Assembly (NCBI GenBank): GCA_009773565.1 | Contig: WSXY01000002.1 | Location: 519,463-583,462 of the forward strand | Source: Actinomycetota bacterium | GTDB lineage: Bacteria > Actinomycetota > Coriobacteriia > Anaerosomatales > Anaerosomataceae | Length of the DNA stretch: 64,000 nucleotides | Direction: 5' to 3' | In this document: positions 52,496-62,118 of the stretch, piece after piece | Layout: every line of letters begins with the position of its first letter | How positions within the stretch are numbered: position 1 is the stretch's first letter | Made by a program: the position numbers and the translations under genes | Notes under the pieces: generated by a model | What the model was told of the DNA's origin: nothing | What the model saw: the letters and a program-made list of their open reading frames with translations, nothing else | The model's database searches: none

Positions 52496-53901
52496 CACTA
52501 TCGGTCGCGAAGCTTGTTGCCGTTGTGGGTGGCGAGCTCCTGGGCGGCGATGAAGACACGATGGTCAATGGTCTTGCGATTGACTCGCGTGACGTGGATC
52601 CGGGTGCGGCATTCGTCGCGTTCGAGGGCGAGAAGGCTGATGGCCACGATTTCATCGCATCTGCGCTCGTTGCCGGCGCGCGAGCCATCGTTGTCACACG
52701 CGATGACGAGACGGTTCGCGAGACGCTTGCGACGTCGCGGCGTCATGATGTGGCTTTGATCCGCGTTGAAGATGCAACGCGCGCAGTACAGGATCTCGCT
52801 GCGTATCACCGGGAGCGGTTGCTCTGCCCCGTCATCGGCGTGACCGGTTCGACAGGCAAGACGACAACCAAGGACTTCCTCAATTCGGTTCTCGGCACTC
52901 GGATGCGGGTTGTCGCGACTGAAGGCAACATGAACAACGAGCTGGGAGTGCCGCTGACGGTCATGCGCGCGGGCGCGGACACAGGGGTGCTCGTGGTCGA
53001 GATGGCCATGCGGGGTCTCGGACAGATCGCGCGCCTCGCTGAAATTGCCCGGCCCACTGCAGGCCTGGTGACGAATGTCGGGGTCAGTCACCTAGAGGTA
53101 CTCGGAAGTGAAGAGGCGATCGCGTCAGCAAAGGGCGAGCTCGTCCAGGCCGTTCCCGCGACGGGTCGCGTCTTCCTCAACGGTGACGATGCCTGGTCGA
53201 CAAGCCTCGCAGACGTTGCGACCGCGGCTATCACGCGCTATGGACTCGGGGAAACCTGCGACGTTCGCGCGAGTGGGGTCGGCCTCTCCGATACGGGAAC
53301 GCCGACCTTCACGCTCCATGCAAATGAAGGGAGTGCGGAGGTAGAGCTCCCGGTTCCCGGGCGGCACAATATCTACAACGCCCTAGCTGCTGCTGCGATC
53401 GGACTCTATCTCGAGGTTAGCCTCGAGGACATCGTATGTGGTCTAGAGGGGGCTACCTTCTCAGCCATGCGTATGGAGATCTTCCAGAGCGCAACGGGCG
53501 TGACGGTCATCAATGATGCGTATAACGCGAATCCAACTTCGATGCGTGCGGCGCTGAGTGCGCTGGTCGATGTCCCTGCCGGGGGTCGTCGAATCGCGGT
53601 GCTCGGCGACATGGCTGAGCTTGGCTCGCTAACGGAGCTTGCACACTTCAGAATGGGTGAATACGTGGCGGAGCTTCGCATAGACGTGCTTGTGACCGTA
53701 GGGGAGCGCGCCGGGCGGATTGCAGATGGGGCACTTGCGGCCGGTATGCCCGGCGCAAGTGTGCGTCCGTGCGCGGCCCCCGATGAGGCAAGCGAAGTGC
53801 TTGATGACCTACTTACGCCCGGTGACGTCGTCCTCGTGAAGGCGTCGCGCGTTATGGGCCTGGAGCGCGTAGTGGACGGGATCACTGAACCTCATGTTTA
53901 A
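52489..53901 (+). CDS. murF: UDP-MurNAc-pentapeptide synthetase MurF
   Basis: 470 residues; its ATG lies inside the last codons of murE (7-bp overlap). N-terminal domain with IDSRDVDPGAAFVAFEGEKADGHDF, ATP loop GVTGSTGKTTTKDFL, GNMNNELGVPLTVMRA, MAMRGLGQIARL, NVGVSHLEVLGS and C-terminal NDAYNANPTSMRAAL. It adds D-Ala-D-Ala to the tripeptide. It overlaps the mraY start by 8 bp. Confidence 0.96.
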   Translation: MLTLSVAKLVAVVGGELLGGDEDTMVNGLAIDSRDVDPGAAFVAFEGEKADGHDFIASALVAGARAIVVTRDDETVRETLATSRRHDVALIRVEDATRAVQDLAAYHRERLLCPVIGVTGSTGKTTTKDFLNSVLGTRMRVVATEGNMNNELGVPLTVMRAGADTGVLVVEMAMRGLGQIARLAEIARPTAGLVTNVGVSHLEVLGSEEAIASAKGELVQAVPATGRVFLNGDDAWSTSLADVATAAITRYGLGETCDVRASGVGLSDTGTPTFTLHANEGSAEVELPVPGRHNIYNALAAAAIGLYLEVSLEDIVCGLEGATFSAMRMEIFQSATGVTVINDAYNANPTSMRAALSALVDVPAGGRRIAVLGDMAELGSLTELAHFRMGEYVAELRIDVLVTVGERAGRIADGALAAGMPGASVRPCAAPDEASEVLDDLLTPGDVVLVKASRVMGLERVVDGITEPHV

Positions 53902-54946
53902 CTTCATTCCTGCCATAGTCCGCTACCCCACGTACCAGATCTTTCTGGTAGCGGTCTTGGCTCTCGCGCTTGCGGGGGCGCTCTTCCCGCTTTGGATACG
54001 GCTGCTGCGCTACCGGAACATCGGGCAGCAGATTAGGGCCGACGGACCCCAGGGACATCTCGTGAAGCAGGGCACGCCCACGATGGGCGGGGTTCTCATC
54101 CTGATCGTTGTCGCAGTGATCTACCTGGCGACCGGTGAGGTTGGGCGGCTCGGCATCATTCCGCTCGGCGCAATGCTCGCGTGTGGACTACTTGGCTTCA
54201 TCGATGACTATTCCAAGGTGGTGCACGAGCGCTCGCTTGGCTTGCGGCCACGCGCGAAGATCATCGGCCAGGCGGTCGTTGCGATCTTCGTCGCGCTCGC
54301 CGCCGTCAACTGGGCGCACCTCGATACGCACGTGTTCGTTCCGTTTATGGGCAATCTTGACCTTGGTGGTCTGTCCAGCACGTTCACTATTGTCGGGTTC
54401 AAGATCGTTGTGCCGTGGCTCTATGTGATCCTCGTATGGTTCATGGTGGTTGGAGAAAGCAACGCTGTTAATCTGACAGACGGCCTTGATGGTCTTGCCG
54501 CAGGGAGCGTCATGATCGTCATGCTGGCGTACGTTGCTATCGCTTTCCGGCAGGGCCACCTTGAGGTAGCGCTCTTTGCGGCGGCTGTTGCGGGCGCGTG
54601 TCTTGGTTTCCTGTGGTACAACAGCTATCCCGCGGACATCTTCATGGGCGACACCGGGTCGCTCGGACTCGGGGCTGCAATCGCGGCACTCGCTATCGTT
54701 ACCAAGACAGAACTGCTCCTTCTGGTTATCGGTGGCATCTACCTCGTCGAGACACTCTCAGTCGTCCTGCAGGTCGCGTCATTCAAACTGACGGGCAAGC
54801 GAATCTTCCGTATGGCGCCGCTTCATCACCACTTTGAGATGAAGGGTTGGAGCGAAACGAAGATCATGGTGCGGTTCTGGATCATCACCGGCATTCTGGC
54901 GGGTGCGGGTTTTGCCCTGTACTTTGTCGGGGCAGTGAGAAAGTAG
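53894..54946 (+). CDS. mraY: Phospho-N-acetylmuramoyl-pentapeptide transferase MraY
   Basis: 350 residues with about 10 membrane helices. Motifs: HLVKQGTPTMGG, FIDDYSKVV (DD motif), ESNAVNLTDGLDGLAAGS, MGDTGSLGLGA and the MraY-specific APLHHHFEMKGWSETKIMVRFW. It transfers phospho-MurNAc-pentapeptide to undecaprenyl phosphate, forming lipid I. All the canonical motifs are intact, in contrast to the paralogue at 34183. Confidence 0.97.
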   Translation: MFNFIPAIVRYPTYQIFLVAVLALALAGALFPLWIRLLRYRNIGQQIRADGPQGHLVKQGTPTMGGVLILIVVAVIYLATGEVGRLGIIPLGAMLACGLLGFIDDYSKVVHERSLGLRPRAKIIGQAVVAIFVALAAVNWAHLDTHVFVPFMGNLDLGGLSSTFTIVGFKIVVPWLYVILVWFMVVGESNAVNLTDGLDGLAAGSVMIVMLAYVAIAFRQGHLEVALFAAAVAGACLGFLWYNSYPADIFMGDTGSLGLGAAIAALAIVTKTELLLLVIGGIYLVETLSVVLQVASFKLTGKRIFRMAPLHHHFEMKGWSETKIMVRFWIITGILAGAGFALYFVGAVRK

Positions 54947-54957
54947 CGGAAATCATC

Positions 54958-56349
54958 GTGTCGATGGAGTTGTGCGGGCATATTGTGGTACTCGGCGCGG
55001 GCCGGTCAGGCCGCGCCGTTGTTGAGCACGTGGTTGCTGCAGTTGCACAAGGCGCCGAGGCGCGCGTAACGCTTGTGGATGGCGGCTCGGGTTCCGCGCT
55101 TGAAGAGCGTGCGGCTTTCTTGCGCACACTCGGAGCCAACGTCGTGCTTGGTAGCGCCGAGATACCGGCTGATGCTGACCTTATCGTGGCGAGCCCGGGT
55201 ATCCCGCCATCGAGCACCATCATGATCGCTGCACACGCATGCGGTGTACCGGTCATTTCGGAACTCGAGTTCGCGTATCGAGTGTCCTCTGCGTCGTGGA
55301 TCGCCATAACCGGCACGAACGGCAAGACCACAACGACTGCTCTGGTAGAGCACCTTCTTCGTGAGTCAGGCATACCGGCCGAGAGCGTCGGGAATATCGG
55401 GCGCGCCGCGACGCGTGTTGCCGGCGAGGCAGGGCCGGCTACTGTGCTTGTCGCAGAGGTCTCGTCCTTTCAACTCGCGCTGACCGAGCAGTTCCATCCC
55501 CGGGTGGCGGTGCTTCTCAATATCACGCCCGACCATGTGGACTGGCATGGTTCTCTCGAAGCGTACGCGGCAGATAAGGCGCGCGTCTTTGCCAACCAAA
55601 CGCGTGGTGACACTGCGGTTATCGATATCGACGATTCCGGATCTGCACCCAATGCCGCACTTGTTGAGGCACGTGGAGTGGATGTGCGTCAGGTGAGCCT
55701 TTCGCAGAGCGGAGGGCATGCGCTACTTGACGGTGACATGCTCGTTCTCATGGTTCACGACACCAGGGTGCCGCTTGTGAGAAGGAGCGACCTCAGAATC
55801 CGAGGCGAGCACAACGTGAGCAACGCGCTTGCTGCAGCTGCGGCTGCCTACGCCATCGGGGCCCGCATCGACAGCATTCGTACGGGGCTGCGCACGTTCG
55901 AGCCGATCGAGCATCGACTTGAATCAGTCTGTGTGGTTCGGGGCGTCGAGTACTTCAATGATTCAAAAGCGACGAATCCCGATGCCGTACTCAAGGCGCT
56001 TACCGCATTTGAGGACCGGCCGCTCGTTGTGCTTCTCGGAGGCCATAACAAAGGAAACGAGTTCGAGGCGCTAGCTCGGGCGGTTTGTGCCCGGTGCAAG
56101 GCCGTAGTTGTCTTCGGGGAGTCCGCCGGGGAGTTCGAGGCCGCCTTCGCCGCGGTCGATGCGGGGTTCAGGATTGCGCGGGCTGATGGGATGGCGGGGG
56201 CGGTCACGGCCGCGGCTAGCGTTGCGCGGGCGGGTGACGTCGTAGTGCTTTCGCCGGCATGCGCGTCGTTCGATGAGTTCAATGACTACGAGCATCGCGG
56301 TCGTGTCTTTCGCGAGATGATCCGTTCTCTTGACGCCGGGGAGGCTTAG
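54958..56349 (+). CDS. murD: UDP-MurNAc-L-alanine:D-glutamate ligase MurD
   Basis: 463 residues from the GTG at 54958; the ATG at 54964 is an alternative. The frame open to 54847 overlaps mraY and is not used. N-terminal Rossmann IVVLGAGRSGRAVVEHV, ATP loop ITGTNGKTTTTALVEHLL, AEVSSFQLALTEQFHP, NITPDHVDWHGSLEAYAADKARVF, RGEHNVSNALAA, YFNDSKATNPDAVLKAL and LGGHNKGNEF. It adds D-Glu in the cytoplasmic assembly of the stem peptide. Confidence 0.95.
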   Translation: MSMELCGHIVVLGAGRSGRAVVEHVVAAVAQGAEARVTLVDGGSGSALEERAAFLRTLGANVVLGSAEIPADADLIVASPGIPPSSTIMIAAHACGVPVISELEFAYRVSSASWIAITGTNGKTTTTALVEHLLRESGIPAESVGNIGRAATRVAGEAGPATVLVAEVSSFQLALTEQFHPRVAVLLNITPDHVDWHGSLEAYAADKARVFANQTRGDTAVIDIDDSGSAPNAALVEARGVDVRQVSLSQSGGHALLDGDMLVLMVHDTRVPLVRRSDLRIRGEHNVSNALAAAAAAYAIGARIDSIRTGLRTFEPIEHRLESVCVVRGVEYFNDSKATNPDAVLKALTAFEDRPLVVLLGGHNKGNEFEALARAVCARCKAVVVFGESAGEFEAAFAAVDAGFRIARADGMAGAVTAAASVARAGDVVVLSPACASFDEFNDYEHRGRVFREMIRSLDAGEA

Positions 56350-56353
56350 GGTC

Positions 56354-57670
56354 GTGACGCGCCCTTCTGGCGGACAGAGCGCCAAGTATCTCTTTCTCGG
56401 AGCGACGCTCTTTCTCGTTCTCGTCGGGCTGCTCATGATCTATTCCGCATCTTCCGTTGCGGACTATGTTCACTACACGGACAGTGCGTATCACCTCAAG
56501 AAGCAACTGCTCTTCATCGTCGTCGGAGCGCTCGCGCTGTTTGGTGCGTCCCGGGTGGATATCCGCTTCGGGTGCAAGAACGGTGGCTTTCTGCAGGATC
56601 CGAAAGTCATTGGTTGGGCAATCTGGGGAGTCTCGTTTCTCGGGCTGCTCGGAGTGCTAGCGTTCGGCATCGGTAAGTGGGGTGCGCAGCGATGGGTTGT
56701 TGTCGCCGGTGTGCCCCTGCAGCCGTCCGAGCTTGCGAAGCTCGGCTGTGTGCTTATGACAGTCCTCTATCTTTCAATGTGGCAGCGTCGTCAGATCGAC
56801 AGTCGACAACTTCTCGGCAGACTACTCCTTGTGCTCTTGCCGGTTGTGACCCTGATCATGCTTCAGCCTGATATGGGAACGACGATGTCGATCGTCTTCT
56901 CCATCTATCTGATTCTCTGGCTGGCCGATGTGAGCGGTCCACTCCTGGGAGCGATGGCTGTGTCCGGAACGGCTGTGGCTGCGCTCCTGGTCTGGGTTGA
57001 GAGCTACCGGCTTGAGCGTTACCTCGCGTTTCTCAACCCATGGAAGGATCCGCTGGGAGATGGTTTCCAGATTATCCAGTCGATCTATTCGTTCGGATCG
57101 GGAAGCCTTACGGGCGTTGGTCTTGGGCTCAGCAGGCAGAAGTTCTTCTACTTGCCGGCTGCGCATACGGACTTCATCTTCGCGATTCTCGGTGAGGAAC
57201 TCGGGTTGATGGGTGCGCTTGCGGTGGTTGTCGCGTTTGGTGTCCTTGCCTATGCGGGGATTCGCATCGCGCTTGACGCGACGAATGTGTATGACCGGTT
57301 GCTTGCCGGCGGTCTTACGGCGATGATCGTGACGCAGGCCGTGATGAACATGGCGGCTGTGACCGGACTGATGCCGATCACGGGTATACCGCTTCCGCTC
57401 GTGAGCTACGGCGGATCCTCAATGATATTCACACTCGCGTGTATCGGTCTCGTGCTTGGTGTTGCGCGTCGCACGAACCTTTCGCGTGCGCGCGTTCGCG
57501 CGAAGTCGTCGGCCTCAGGCGCCCACAGTGATGAATCACGTGACGCAGTGTCCACAGCAGCGATGTCCAGGGGGTCGAATCGTGCGGTTTCTTCTGAGCG
57601 GCGGCGGGACAGCGGGCCACATCTATCCGGCCTTGACGGTGGCAGACCTCCTCGCCGAAAGCGGGCGTGA
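56354..57670 (+). CDS. ftsW: Septal SEDS glycosyltransferase FtsW
   Basis: 438 residues from the GTG at 56354 (GGGGAGG 8 nt upstream), 4 nt after murD. About 10 membrane helices. SEDS motifs: LMIYSASSV, KWGAQRWVVVAGVPLQPSELAKL, LQPDMGTT, RLERYLAFLNPWKDPLGDGFQIIQSIYSFGSGSLTGVGLGLSRQKFFYLPAAHTDFIFAILGEELGL (cited positions ~215-280), GLMPITGIPLPLVSYGGSSM. A basic Ser/Arg-rich tail of ~65 residues follows the last helix, and its last 29 codons overlap murG. It polymerises septal glycan with FtsI. Confidence 0.95.
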   Translation: MTRPSGGQSAKYLFLGATLFLVLVGLLMIYSASSVADYVHYTDSAYHLKKQLLFIVVGALALFGASRVDIRFGCKNGGFLQDPKVIGWAIWGVSFLGLLGVLAFGIGKWGAQRWVVVAGVPLQPSELAKLGCVLMTVLYLSMWQRRQIDSRQLLGRLLLVLLPVVTLIMLQPDMGTTMSIVFSIYLILWLADVSGPLLGAMAVSGTAVAALLVWVESYRLERYLAFLNPWKDPLGDGFQIIQSIYSFGSGSLTGVGLGLSRQKFFYLPAAHTDFIFAILGEELGLMGALAVVVAFGVLAYAGIRIALDATNVYDRLLAGGLTAMIVTQAVMNMAAVTGLMPITGIPLPLVSYGGSSMIFTLACIGLVLGVARRTNLSRARVRAKSSASGAHSDESRDAVSTAAMSRGSNRAVSSERRRDSGPHLSGLDGGRPPRRKRA

Positions 57671-58703
57671 CGAGGTCCTTTTCGTCGGTACGCCTGATGG
57701 ACTTGAGGCCCGTCTCGTTCCCGAGGCGGGCGTTGCGTTTCGTGCAATCGCGTCGAAGGGTTTTGACCGGGGCAATCCGCTGACACTTGTCACATCGAGC
57801 GTTCGGGTGCTCTGGTCTGTCCTGAGCGCTGTAGCACTCCTGGTGCGTCATCGCGCGGATGCCGTCGTGGGGTTTGGCGGATACGTTTCGCTCCCGGTTG
57901 GAATCGCGGCTGTGCTCACCGGAACGCCGCTTGTGCTTCATGAACAGAATTCTGTTCCCGGTCTCGCCAACAGAATCTTGTCGCGCTGGGCGACAGCCGT
58001 CGGAGTAACCTACGAGAGTTCAATCAAGCACTTGAAGCGACCCGGGCGTGCTTCGATCACCGGAAACCCCGTTCGTGCTGCGGTTCTCGACGCTGACAGG
58101 GCTGCGGGGCGTCGAGCGCTTTCACTTGCACAGGACGCGATCGTTCTACTCGTCTTCGGAGGAAGCAGGGGAGCGAAGCATCTTAATGAGGGGCTTGCGC
58201 GACTGTGGCCTGCGCTTGCCGAGGAGTCTCGCTTGCAGGTCGTACACGTGGCCGGTACTCTTGACGCCGCCTCGGTGGCCGAGTCGATGGCCGAGGCGCT
58301 TGCGGATCCTGCGGGTCGGTATCGCCTCCACGACTATATCGAGCGCATGGGTGATGCGATTGCGGCCGCCGATGTTGTCGTCGCACGCGCGGGGGCGACG
58401 TCGATCGCCGAGATTACCGCGATTGGACGCGCTGCCGTGCTGGTTCCCTATCCGTATGCGACTGAGGATCATCAGACGCTCAATGCGCGTGCGGTGTCTG
58501 CGGGCGGTGGTGCGATTGTTGTCCCGGACGATCAGATCGAGCGTGATGTATTTGACAGTGCCGTCCTCGGACTCGTGCGCGACACTGCGAAGCGTGAGAC
58601 GATGGCCAGGGCTTCGGCCGCGCTGGGAAGACCGGACGCAGGCGCCAGGGTGACAGAGATGGTTCGCAAGGCGGCACGTCACAAGCAGCAGCGAGGAGAC
58701 TGA
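57582..58703 (+). CDS. murG: UDP-GlcNAc:lipid I transferase MurG
   Basis: 373 residues from the GTG at 57582 (CAGGGGG upstream), which gives VRFLLSGGGTAGHIYPAL, the canonical N-terminus. This places 89 bp inside the ftsW reading frame. Other motifs: GFGGYVSLPVGIAA, HEQNSVPGLANR, VFGGSRGAKHLNE, DYIERMGDAIAAADVVVARAGATSIAEI and PYPYATEDHQTLNAR. It converts lipid I to lipid II at the inner membrane face. The stop is 1 nt before the murC TTG. Confidence 0.95.
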   Translation: MRFLLSGGGTAGHIYPALTVADLLAESGRDEVLFVGTPDGLEARLVPEAGVAFRAIASKGFDRGNPLTLVTSSVRVLWSVLSAVALLVRHRADAVVGFGGYVSLPVGIAAVLTGTPLVLHEQNSVPGLANRILSRWATAVGVTYESSIKHLKRPGRASITGNPVRAAVLDADRAAGRRALSLAQDAIVLLVFGGSRGAKHLNEGLARLWPALAEESRLQVVHVAGTLDAASVAESMAEALADPAGRYRLHDYIERMGDAIAAADVVVARAGATSIAEITAIGRAAVLVPYPYATEDHQTLNARAVSAGGGAIVVPDDQIERDVFDSAVLGLVRDTAKRETMARASAALGRPDAGARVTEMVRKAARHKQQRGD

Positions 58704-58704
58704 G

Positions 58705-60105
58705 TTGAGCAAGGTGTACGCCCACTTCATCGGTGTTGGTGGCGCCGGTATGAGCGGTATCGCACGCGTTCTGCATGATCGCGGCGTCGCTGTGACCGGT
58801 TCCGACCTCAAGGCGTCTCGCTATTCCCGCTCGCTGGCAGAAGCGGGTGTGCCCGTGGCGATAGGTCATGCCGCGGAGAATCTTGGCGATCCGGAAGTGG
58901 TAGTGATCTCTTCAGCCATACCAGAGAGCAATCCCGAACTCTGTGAAGCGCGTCGCCGGAGTATCGAAGTGTGGCCTCGGGCGAAGATGCTTGCGCATGT
59001 GGGGCGGGATTCCCTCACGTTGGCGGTCGCAGGTACCCATGGGAAGACGACGACATCATCGATGCTTGCGACCGTCATGGTGGGCCTTGGACTGGACCCG
59101 ACGTTTCTCATCGGTGGCGAACTGAACGACATGGGCTCGAATGCGAGGTGCGGGTCTGGACGGCATTACGTTGTCGAGGCTGATGAGAGTGATGGCTCGT
59201 TCCTCTACTTGAGCCCCCACCTGGCGATAGTCACAAATGTCGAAGCGGATCACCTCGATCATTACTCGGGCATCGATGAGGTCGTCTCAACGTTCGGTGA
59301 ATTCCTCGGGAACATCTCCGGGGATGGAGTCGCCGTCGTGTGCGCCGATGATGTAAGGCTTCCCGGACTGGCGAGAGAGCATTGTCGCGGTCGCACCGTG
59401 ACGTACGGCAGGGGCGAAGCGGCCGACGTACGCTGTTCTTCGTTGGTCCGCGAGGGGATGGGCCACCGGTTCACCGTGCGGTTCCCTGACGGTGTTGAAG
59501 CATCGGCGAGCATTGCCGTGCCCGGCGAGCACATGGTCCTGAACGCTACCGGCGTACTTGCAGCGATATGGGCTCTCGGGATCGATGTCGTGGAAGCTAC
59601 CGAGCGGCTTTCGGGATACACCGGCGTGCACCGCCGTTTCGAGCACATCGACAAGATTGGCGGCGTTACGGTTGTTGACGATTACGCCCACCATCCGACT
59701 GAGGTTCGTGCCACGCTTGCGGCGGCGCGCGGAACCGGTTTTGAACGTGTGTGGGTTGTCTTCCAGCCGCATCGGTACAGTCGCACGCAGGCGTTTGGTA
59801 AGGAGTTTGGCGCCGCGTTCAGCGACGCTGACAACGTCGTGCTCATGGACGTCTACAGCGCTGGTGAGGCGCCGATTCCCGGAGTCAGCGGCAAGACCGT
59901 GCTGGATGCACTTCTTGTGACCGAGCCACACGCGAACGCCGCGTATTTCCCACATAGAGCGGATATCGCCGAGTATGTGGCTGGCCGTACGCGCCCAGGC
60001 GATCTTGTCATGACAATGGGCGCGGGTGATGTCACTGCGCTGGCCGGCGAACTCGTCAGGGCTCTGGCGGCGCGGGTCGAGGGAGCTGCGTCGCGGTGTC
60101 GCTAG
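58705..60105 (+). CDS. murC: UDP-N-acetylmuramate:L-alanine ligase MurC
   Basis: 466 residues from TTG, supported by GAGGAGA 7 nt upstream and immediate coupling to murG. Signatures: HFIGVGGAGMSGIARVL, GSDLKASRYSRSLAEAG, AVAGTHGKTTTSSML, ADESDGSFL, NVEADHLDHYSG, GVHRRFEHIDKIGGVTVVDDYAHHPTEVRATL and FQPHRYSRTQAF. It starts stem-peptide synthesis by adding L-Ala. It overlaps murB by 10 bp. Confidence 0.96.
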   Translation: MSKVYAHFIGVGGAGMSGIARVLHDRGVAVTGSDLKASRYSRSLAEAGVPVAIGHAAENLGDPEVVVISSAIPESNPELCEARRRSIEVWPRAKMLAHVGRDSLTLAVAGTHGKTTTSSMLATVMVGLGLDPTFLIGGELNDMGSNARCGSGRHYVVEADESDGSFLYLSPHLAIVTNVEADHLDHYSGIDEVVSTFGEFLGNISGDGVAVVCADDVRLPGLAREHCRGRTVTYGRGEAADVRCSSLVREGMGHRFTVRFPDGVEASASIAVPGEHMVLNATGVLAAIWALGIDVVEATERLSGYTGVHRRFEHIDKIGGVTVVDDYAHHPTEVRATLAAARGTGFERVWVVFQPHRYSRTQAFGKEFGAAFSDADNVVLMDVYSAGEAPIPGVSGKTVLDALLVTEPHANAAYFPHRADIAEYVAGRTRPGDLVMTMGAGDVTALAGELVRALAARVEGAASRCR

Positions 60106-61013
60106 TATCCGCATACGAGGAGCTGCGTCGTCGCAGCGTTGGCGACGTGCGTATCGCGGAGCCTATGGCGCGGCATACGTCCCTTCGAATCGGTGGACCC
60201 GCAGACCTCTTCGTCGTGTGCGACACCCTAGCGGGCCTCTCGGATACTCTTGATGTGCTCTTGGCGGAAGGTATACCGTTCACCACTGTGGGTAAGGGCA
60301 CCAATCTCCTCGTTGCAGACGCCGGAGTTCGAGGAGCGATTCTGCTCCTGGGCAAAGAGTTCAAGCGACATGCTTGCGAGGACGGGCACATCCGCGCGGG
60401 TGCTGCGTGTGTGCTTGCCTATCTGGTGCAGGATGCCTTCTCGCGAGGTCTCGGTGGTCTTGAGTTCGCTGTCGGCGTTCCGGGTACCGTTGGCGGTGCC
60501 CTTGCCATGAACGCCGGTGGACGTGACGCCTGGATCGGGTCGGTCACCGAGTCGGTCACGCTCTTTGTGCCAGAGCAGGGGCTCGTGCGGTTGCGTGGCG
60601 ATGAGATCAGCTGGGGCTACCGGACGAGTGGCCTTCCCTCGAGAGGTATCATCGTAGAGGGAGTTCTGCGTCTCGCACCGGCAGATCCTGAACGTATCCG
60701 CCTTGAGATGGAGCGGAGCCTGAAGCGTCGCAAGAGCACACAGCCGCTCGGCTCGCCAAGCGCCGGGAGCTCGTTTAAGAATCCCGATGGTGACTCTGCG
60801 GGTCGATTGATCGAGGCCTCAGGGCTTAAGGGTACGAAACTTGGCGGGGCATGGGTATCTGATGTGCACGCGAACTTCATCGTGAACGACGGTGGCGCGA
60901 CTGCCGCCGATGTTGTTGGTCTCATGAGCAAGGTCCGTACGACGGTAAGGGATGCACATGGCATCGAGCTCCAACCGGAAGTTCGGTTCCTCGGGGAGTT
61001 CGCAGAACCGTAG
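60096..61013 (+). CDS. murB: UDP-N-acetylenolpyruvoylglucosamine reductase MurB
   Basis: 305 residues from GTG. FAD-binding type: MARHTSLRIGGPADLFVV, VGKGTNLLVADAGVRGAIL, GLEFAVGVPGTVGGALAMNAGG, WGYRTSGL and the catalytic-Ser region LGSPSAGSSFKNPDGDSAGRLIEASGLKG. It is the type-II length class common in Gram-positive bacteria. It reduces the enolpyruvyl group to yield UDP-MurNAc. The final 62 bp overlap the ftsQ frame. Confidence 0.96.
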   Translation: MSLVSAYEELRRRSVGDVRIAEPMARHTSLRIGGPADLFVVCDTLAGLSDTLDVLLAEGIPFTTVGKGTNLLVADAGVRGAILLLGKEFKRHACEDGHIRAGAACVLAYLVQDAFSRGLGGLEFAVGVPGTVGGALAMNAGGRDAWIGSVTESVTLFVPEQGLVRLRGDEISWGYRTSGLPSRGIIVEGVLRLAPADPERIRLEMERSLKRRKSTQPLGSPSAGSSFKNPDGDSAGRLIEASGLKGTKLGGAWVSDVHANFIVNDGGATAADVVGLMSKVRTTVRDAHGIELQPEVRFLGEFAEP

Positions 61014-61953
61014 GAAGGTCCACGTCGGGACCGGCTCACTGAGCAGGAAGCTGAGTGAGCAACCTGAGCCTCAACAAAAAGTTGATACTTCACACCGTCA
61101 GCGCACGGCCAGGTCGAATCAGCCGTCTCAGAAGGTGCGTTCCCGCTCGTTTGAGGTTGAGGCACCGCGTTCTGGTGCTGGTGATCGCGTTGCTCGCGGT
61201 AAGCGCGATGATCGCGAGCGTCGTATTGCTGAGACGCGGCGCCGGAAGCAACTGAGGGTAATGGTTGTTGTTCTCGTCGTCGTGGCGGTTGTCGCCGGAT
61301 CAGTCGCGCTCTACCGATCGGCCATCTTCAGAATTGACGAAGTACAGGTCCTCGGTACGGAGCGCCTGACTGCCGATGCGGTGCGCAGCCGGGCGGCCGT
61401 TCCAGATGGCGCAACACTCCTGCGTTACCCGAGCCGCGTGATACGAGAGCGTCTGCTTGCGTATGCATGGATTGCGGAGGTTCAAGTGACACGTGATTTT
61501 CCCCACACCCTGAGGATTCGTGTCGTTGAACGCAGCCCCATAGCTGCCGTCGACACGGGCAACACATTCTGGGCGGTGGACAAGACGGGCATGGTACTTG
61601 GCGAGCAGGCATATGAAGAGACATCAACGCTGCCAGTCATACGCGATATTCCGGGGCTTGACCTGAAGGCGGGGAGAGCGAGTACGTCTGAGGTGCTTGA
61701 TAATGCACTCGCAGTGCTTGCTGGCATCAGCGATGAACTGCGGGGGAAGCTGCGAGCAGTCACGGCGCCCAGCATCGATGAGACGACATTACTGACGACT
61801 GAGAACGTTGAGATTCTTGTTGGTCAGGCAACGGAGCTTGAGACGAAGAGCTTGCGAGCCCTGACTATCATGCGCAAATACGCGGGGAATGTTGTCTTTA
61901 TTGACGTTCGATCCACGGAGCGGGACCCGGTCTGGCGTGGTCTGACCCAGTAG
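60952..61953 (+). CDS. ftsQ: Cell division protein FtsQ/DivIB
   Basis: 333 residues from the ATG at 60952; the ATG at 60958 is an alternative. A long basic, Ser/Arg/Gln-rich cytoplasmic arm (~100 residues) precedes one membrane helix (~103-122, VMVVVLVVVAVVAGSVALY). Then comes a POTRA domain (~126-195, FRIDEVQVLGTERLTADAVRSRA ... AWIAEVQVTRDFPHTLRIRVVERSPIA) and the FtsQ β domain. It recruits FtsL/FtsB and regulates FtsWI. No ftsA follows, in line with Actinomycetota. Confidence 0.92.
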   Translation: MHMASSSNRKFGSSGSSQNRRKVHVGTGSLSRKLSEQPEPQQKVDTSHRQRTARSNQPSQKVRSRSFEVEAPRSGAGDRVARGKRDDRERRIAETRRRKQLRVMVVVLVVVAVVAGSVALYRSAIFRIDEVQVLGTERLTADAVRSRAAVPDGATLLRYPSRVIRERLLAYAWIAEVQVTRDFPHTLRIRVVERSPIAAVDTGNTFWAVDKTGMVLGEQAYEETSTLPVIRDIPGLDLKAGRASTSEVLDNALAVLAGISDELRGKLRAVTAPSIDETTLLTTENVEILVGQATELETKSLRALTIMRKYAGNVVFIDVRSTERDPVWRGLTQ

Positions 61954-62039
61954 AATCGGATGCTCTGCATCTGCCCAAGAGAAGATCCTCAAGAAAATGT
62001 TGCGCGTCTCTTGCGTGTAGGGTAAAGTTCATGCAAAGA

Positions 62040-62066
62040 TTGACGTTTGTCTGAGCACCATATACA
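62040..62066 (+). promoter_or_regulatory. Candidate internal promoter for ftsZ
   Basis: In the 165-bp gap before ftsZ, TTGACG (62040-62045) and TATACA (62061-62066) are 15 bp apart, a short but workable spacing; TTGCGC (62000-62005) with TAAAGT (62023-62028) at 17 bp is a second candidate. The size of the gap in an otherwise overlapping cluster supports separate control. Confidence 0.4.
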
Positions 62067-62118
62067 TCAACTTGAGGGTTAGACTACAGCATACAGGGCA
62101 ACTCCAGGAGGTCGCACG

